The notes below the pieces were generated by a model that saw only the letters and a program-made list of their open reading frames with translations, was not told the origin of the DNA and did not search any database. 64,000 nt of DNA from Blastomyces gilchristii SLH14081 (Eukaryota > Ascomycota > Eurotiomycetes > Onygenales > Ajellomycetaceae), in contig NW_003101678.1 in assembly GCF_000003855.2 (NCBI RefSeq), positions 2,045,587 through 2,109,586 of the forward strand. The letters run 5' to 3'. The translations under genes and the position numbers were made by a program. Positions 58,829 to 64,000 of the stretch are shown here, one piece after another (within the stretch, counting starts at the first letter, position 1; each line of letters begins with the position of its first letter).

Positions 58829-61120
58829 TGTGACGGGCTGCGTCTGATCAATTACATAGACTATTTCATTACACTTCATAGATTTCCGCTGAAAGCTCTG
58901 ATTCTCAGTCACTGATTCTTAGCTGAAAAACTCATGAAATTTCTATTCTTCCGCCCTGAAGCTTTACTGTGTACATTACTGTGTACACGTATAAATATTC
59001 ACTCTGATTGCTGATTCTCACACTTTCTCTTTTTTCCTTCTTTATCATTTTTCACTTTGTTATATAAGATCTATATATATTATATCAATCTATTCAGCGT
59101 AGGCCTCTTATACTTGAAAAATGTTAATTGTCTTCTTATTAGAAATGATTATTCATTGAGAAGACATCTGAACATGTAACAATATGTAAGAAATAGAGGA
59201 ATAAATAACTAGTTAAGCAGACACTGAGTCTCTAAATAGAAGCTTGCTTATCAGTCACTCTGACTCTGCAACAAGATTTTATAAGAGAATATTAGTAAAA
59301 GACTCAAGAGTTCTGATATCTTAGATATATAAGATATTTATATAATTACACTTCTTCTGATTTCACAGATATTATACATCTGATAAATAATACAGCTATG
59401 TCTACTGACAATATAAGAGAACTCTTGAACATGAGCATAGATACAGTATCACAGTGACTTTAAGCAATGTTGAAAGTATAATAACAATATATAGCTGATA
59501 TGCATATGACTCAATAACAACAATATGAAGAAATTCAACAATTGTCTTAACAAGGAATCTCTACACAGACAATTTCAATACTGATTAAATCAGAGATAAT
59601 ATAAATACTGAAGAAATGCTTAGATACTTCTGTATATTTTAATACTTCTGATCTCACTCTCTATTCATTATAAAGATTGAAAATGATTGTGAAACTAAAT
59701 GTAGATGAAGATGTTATTGATTTATTATCTAATCAAGATTGATATGTCAATGATCAATTAAAGAATTGTGTAAGATAGAAGTTTTATTCATGAATAAAGA
59801 TATGTAAATCAGTGTTACATATATCTGATAATATTATCAAACATCTCAATGTTCTGTTCTGAGACGCTGCTATGTAACAGAAGGCATTGAATTGATTACA
59901 GAGTGTCTGACAGAGAAATACTTCTCTTACAACATTTATTCCTGATTTTAACACTAAGATTCTAGAAGCAGATGATCAATCTTGAGAGAATTGAATGAAA
60001 ATTAGCATGCTCAATAAGACACTAACTTTTGAACTCTTACAGACTCTTATAAGTGTAGATAAAGACCTGACTTAAAAAGACTTCTGTATATAACTCTGAA
60101 TATTGAATAATCATCTTATTAAATTTAAGAGTATACAGAACAGAAGTAGAAGACATTACACTTATACATCTATGTCAAAGAATAATAATAATACAGATGC
60201 CATGAATTGAGTAGACTCAAATGTCTATGTATAAACAAGAATCTTCACTATCTGAACAGACCTCTGAGTCTTTGAGATCACTTCTGAAGAAGTCACTAAT
60301 CAATGTTAATATAAAATATGTATTAACTAAACTGGCTGCAGAGACTATAAATTTCATGTTTAATCTTATTTGATCTGATCTCATACATTTCTTGATGTGA
60401 ATCATGCTGGGACTAGTCATTAAAAAAACATGCAAAGTGACTATATATCAGATCTTAAAATGAAAGCATGACTTGAAAAAAATGAGAAAGTAGTCTCATT
60501 TAATCTCATTTAATCTCATTCTTGGCATAAAGTTACTATTTTTAGACATTTTAAGGTTTTTTTTAGACTATTTTGAATTTTTTAAAAAGTAATGCTTTTT
60601 AGTAACACTCAAATGAGATTTAAAGTCATTTAAAGCAATAAAAATAATTTAAATTGAGAAGTGAAAATCATGATCTTATTTGAAAAATGTGACAAGAGTA
60701 GACAGTAAGTCTCACTGAGACAGTATGAAACTACTATCTAATGTTAAAACCGTGTAATAGGATCAGTTAAATTGATAATGAGACTATTGAAAAATCTGGT
60801 CCTGGTCTCAGACACGGTCACACGGTCAGTCTAGTATTAAAGGTAAACTGATCAGAATACATCACTTTCAACTGCTAATCAGTCTATATACCTTCTCACT
60901 CAAGAGAATGATCAGTGTCTTCTTGCTTAAAGAATGAATCAGTGTCTGTCTGCGTCAATCATGTTACATTAGAGAAAGATTCAGAAGATAACTATGAGAA
61001 CATCTCAGTGAAACAGGGAAAAGATTAGCTTCTGTTCAAATTCACAAGCAGAAGCTTGAAGAGGTCAGACAATAATAATTGAAAGAGAAAATGATAATAA
61101 ATGTAATTCTTATATCTACT
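58829..61120 (+). mobile_element. Gypsy A, second copy: 5' LTR plus gag, truncated
   Basis: LTR 58829-59112 (about 34 bp shorter than the other two) starts TGTGACGGGCTGC. The following sequence parallels 39236-40735, with the gag ATG at 59398. The copy ends near 61120 at a MITE end fragment, so pol is absent. It is interrupted by a MITE at 60328-60833. Many stops. Confidence 0.85.
60328..60833 (+). mobile_element. 506-bp hAT-like MITE, complete copy inside Gypsy A copy 2
   Basis: Left end TAAACTG (mutated from TAGACTG) and right end CAGTCTA. Flanks GTATTAAC and GTATTAAA are an 8-bp duplication with one mismatch. The empty site is visible in Gypsy A near 40472. Exactly 506 bp, as in the other intact copies. 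Confidence 0.88.
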
Positions 61121-61122
61121 AT

Positions 61123-61182
61123 TAGACTAACCGTGTGACTAGACTGACTGTGTGACCGTGTCTGAGACCAGGATCAAACTTT
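61123..61182 (-). mobile_element. MITE right-end fragment with tandem terminus
   Basis: TAGACTAACCGTGTGAC is followed at once by TAGACTGACTGTGTGACC and the sequence inside the MITE right end, then it stops. The terminal 17-18 bp are therefore doubled. Confidence 0.6.
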
Positions 61183-61771
61183 ACAGTTGTTATGTTACCT
61201 AAAAGCATTACTTCTGATCATGATTTGTATTCATTACATTGATTTCAAATCATGTTATTTCAAATATTAAAGATCTCAGATTCACTTTTCAAATAAAAAT
61301 CTAGTTCTGAATAAAGAATATGTTTAAATTCTTAGTCACATTTTCATTCTGATCTCATTATTGAGAATGATATTAAATAAGACTATGAAATCACTTCTCA
61401 CTTACATAATATCATAACATAGTACTCATTTGTTGAAAATTTAATAGAGAGTATTATCAAATATCATTACTTTTCTAAACATAGATTATAATTTATATAA
61501 TTTTAATTATGAAAAAAATATAAAATACAAAAAAAAAACAAAAAACAAAAAATAAAATAAAAACAAGAAAAAATCAGAATGAATAAAAAAAAAAAAAAAA
61601 AAAAAGAGAAAGAAAAAAAAAAAGAAAATAAAAAGAAAAAAATAAAAAATAAAAATAAAAAAAATCAAGATTGCAGAGCTGCAGTATCTCTAAAATACTC
61701 ACTTCTCAGAGTCTTTACAATGTTCATTATTAACTATGTATTTCTTACAGAGAGAGTAACACAGTCATTGT
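61183..61771. other. AT-rich spacer with oligo(A)-rich tract
   Basis: No gene. A-rich sequence at 61515-61670 (runs of A broken by single T, C or G) produces an artefactual poly-Lys ORF at 61579-61773. Confidence 0.6.
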
Positions 61772-62405
61772 AACATAGCAGAACCGAAGCAGTGACTAGT
61801 CAGTGATATCATGTAGAAGTAGTTGTTTGAGAAGCTGTATAAGTGAGCTTAACTATCTTGCTTAAATAGTGAGCTCATAGACTACAGAGTTATTATGAGA
61901 ATATCACAGATATAGTATTTAATATACTAAGAAGATTATATGAGACATGTAGTAACTTCTGTATATATTTCAGTAGAAGAAAAGAAATGAATTACTGACT
62001 TCTTTAATAAGAAGCCAGCATCTAGCTATTCTATATAGACAATGAGCAGATACTCTTCTCTCATTTCATGAGTAAGAATAGCCAGAGTGATACCTCAGTA
62101 GTGTCTTATTATTAAGAAAGAGTAATCTGCTAATCTTGTATAGAAGCAGAGTTCTCTTATTTATCAATCAGATCTTTCTATGATATATCTGAATAATATT
62201 ATAGAGTGATTGAAAACCAGTTCAGATGAGATGAAATTATTCATATAAAAGCAATAAGTTATGTGAAACTGCAGCAGAGTCTTAACATGACTGAGAGTAT
62301 GATAATACTCTTCTCTTTAAGAGTATAGTCTCTATACTCTTAAGATTATCAGATTAGAAGTTATCTTTGTTGTATAGTAATAATTATCAACTAATTAACA
62401 GTATA
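61772..62405 (+). repeat. Dispersed repeat R4, copy 2
   Basis: Same-orientation match to 53616-54264, somewhat less mutated (GAACCGAAGCAGTGAC retained). No domain recognised. Confidence 0.65.
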
Positions 62406-62764
62406 TATACTGTATATAATATAAAGAAATAGATGAGTTTTTCTGCTGACTGTGTAGATCTTTCTTTTTCCATCTTTATTCAAATCAAATACATGATAAG
62501 TGAGTTTCTTATATATTAATTTGAAATGTGGAAAATATAGTTAATAAGTGACTTACAGATCTCTCATTATATTTCATTCTATGTATAAAATTCTCTGTAA
62601 AAGTAATGTATTTTAGAGATAAAGCTAACAGTAGTGACAGGATTTTTCAAAAAGATTTCTTTCTCTTATAACACATTTTTCTTCCCTTTCTTTCATCTGT
62701 AATAGTGAGTGCATGGAAGCATCATTCTTAGAAGATAATAAGATGCTTATTCTGACATTTTCTA
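62406..62764. other. AT-rich, nothing recognised
   Basis: No repeat match to other parts of this window and no ORF of note. Confidence 0.4.
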
Positions 62765-63463
62765 GTGAATAAACATCTTCATGATGCAGCTGCAGTCTCT
62801 GTGACTGTCAAGAAAGCCAGATTGAAGACAGCAGTGTTAATGAGCTGTGAGAGTATCACTCTCATTGTCACATCTTCTCCTGCTTCTCTTGCAGCTGCAG
62901 CAGTAGTTGCTGTGTCTTGCAGTGAGATGTCATCTCTTCTGCCAGCTGGTGTATCTGCATCTGATCTGTTCTCTACCCCCCCCACCGCTGTTGCGACGCC
63001 GCCCCCCCCCCCAGCCAATACAGTGATGTATGACCTCATGTGATCATTTGAAGAGAAACCTGAGAAGAGCTTGATTTCAGAGACAGTGACTCTGAGAAGC
63101 TCAATCTGTAGTTTCCCTCTCACAGCATGCCTGAGCCCTGCTCAGAATACTGCTAAGTTAGGTCTGCAGAGTCTCACAGTTTCTTTATCTTCTCTCTGTG
63201 AAGAGGCTTCAGTGCAGTCTCTGACTAGTACTGCTACTTGTCTACACTGTATTAAGCAGCTGAAGAAGAGAAGGATTTTATGTATCTATCTCTTCTTTCA
63301 CTCTTATTGTTTCTATTATATCTGTAACAATGACTTCTGTCTCTCTGTAAGTATTATCTCACAGAAAGACATTATATCAGCTCTGATAAGAAGTCTAGAT
63401 ACTCAAGCAGTACAGAGTAAGAGTCTCAGAGCTTCAAGTATTGACAGATTTTATCAAGACTGA
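62765..63463 (+). other. Cys-rich ORF region with higher GC, possibly a retroelement ORF
   Basis: Two adjoining plus-strand ORFs, 62765-63043 (92 codons, Ala/Ser/Thr-rich) and 63071-63463 (130 codons). The second contains STATCLHCIKQLKKRR, then further Cys residues (YCFYYICNNDFC), then IISALIRSLDTQA, which could be a decayed zinc-binding module. This stretch is richer in GC than its surroundings and keeps two poly-C runs (about 62977-62984, 63002-63012). A 114-codon minus ORF (62779-63123) overlaps; the strand is not certain. I do not recognise the family. Confidence 0.4.
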
Positions 63464-64000
63464 GAAGATTTCTCTTACTTATCTGTAAAAGAAGATGAAA
63501 GCATGAATCTTTAAGATGAAAAAACATCTCAGAATGACTGACTCTAAGAAGAGATTAGTCAGTGCTACTATTAAAAGCACTATGAAGATCAATCACTGAT
63601 TAAAGAGAATCTCACTTCAATTGAAGCAGATAACTGAGATACTTTATAAGTTAATAAATTAATATTTTTATATATTTCTTATACTCTTCTACAGCACTGC
63701 AGTACTAACTTCTCAGCAGATAAAGATACTAATACTGAAGACTTTAACAGTGAAGAATGAGTTTAATGAGAATATAATTATTGATAAGTAGACTCTGATC
63801 TCTCTTTTTACTTTTTCAGCAGGCTGTAGCTTTATTAGAATAGTAGTAATCTATAGATTAATAATATTAATCTTTTTATTAATTTTCAATATCTCTTTTC
63901 TCTAATCACTTCAGGAATTTTATACTTGTATAGTCTCATTAAACTTCTAAAAAATTCTTTGAGAGAAAATAGAAGAAGAGTGCTACAGAGTCTATAAAAT
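63464..64000. other. AT-rich window end
   Basis: No ORF or repeat recognised. The texture resembles the other mutated repeats. Confidence 0.4.

Noticed and set aside
61579..61773. Lys-rich small protein
   Set aside because: Translation of an A-rich tract between repeats.
19240..64000. CRISPR array or other prokaryotic defence locus
   Set aside because: Repeats here are dispersed LTR, LINE, SINE and MITE copies without regular spacing, and the genome is fungal.

Overview
This window comes from a filamentous ascomycete genome. The reasons are short spliceosomal introns (about 53-150 bp) with GTATGT/GTAAGT donors, tight divergent and convergent gene packing, and fungal-type proteins (recyclin-1, Rsa4, Hel2, a fungal CSC1 channel, eIF3b, a Tri1-like SWIB protein). 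A sharp split between a gene-bearing half and a very AT-rich half full of decayed Ty3/Gypsy elements suggests a dimorphic Onygenales fungus (Blastomyces/Emmonsia-like). The genus is an inference.

Gene half, 1-35.9 kb: the 3' part of recyclin-1 (+); a secreted CAP/PR-1 protein with a GPI-like tail (+); RSA4/notchless (-), divergent from the meiotic MutS homologue MSH4 (+); a HEL2/ZNF598-type ribosome-quality-control E3 ligase (-); a broken SnoaL-like gene (-); a CSC1/DUF221 cation channel (-); a 4.3-kb gene-poor stretch holding a 1.1-kb AT-rich island; an imine-reductase-like dehydrogenase (-); a 3.8-kb stretch with no supported gene; a DEK_C+SWIB chromatin protein (-), divergent from eIF3b (+); a dienelactone hydrolase (-); a 378-bp terminal-inverted-repeat element; and an NmrA-like gene (+) with an assembly gap and a frameshift. 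Most are housekeeping genes that do not form a common pathway. RSA4, HEL2 and eIF3b all concern ribosomes, but nothing shows coordinated control.

Repeat half, about 36-64 kb: mobile elements only, nested several levels deep. A Gypsy element (B2, - strand) holds a 506-bp hAT-like MITE in its LTR, and that MITE holds a SINE. The body of B2 is split by a second Gypsy family (A, 38918-52410). A is split by a full-length Gypsy B1 (40736-48503), which carries another MITE. Target-site duplications support most steps. Further right are a Tad/I-type LINE on the - strand with a partial duplicate, a 5'-truncated SINE, a second 5' part of Gypsy A with another MITE, and a Cys-rich ORF region.

Most notable: (i) the SINE and the LINE share a 28-nt 3' stem-loop with identical spacing, compensatory stem changes and the same (AAT)n tail, which points to a SINE-LINE partnership; (ii) the AT-rich half is depleted of CC, GG and CG while CA/TG remain common, unlike classic CpA-targeted RIP; (iii) the outer edges of the Gypsy elements escaped this mutation.
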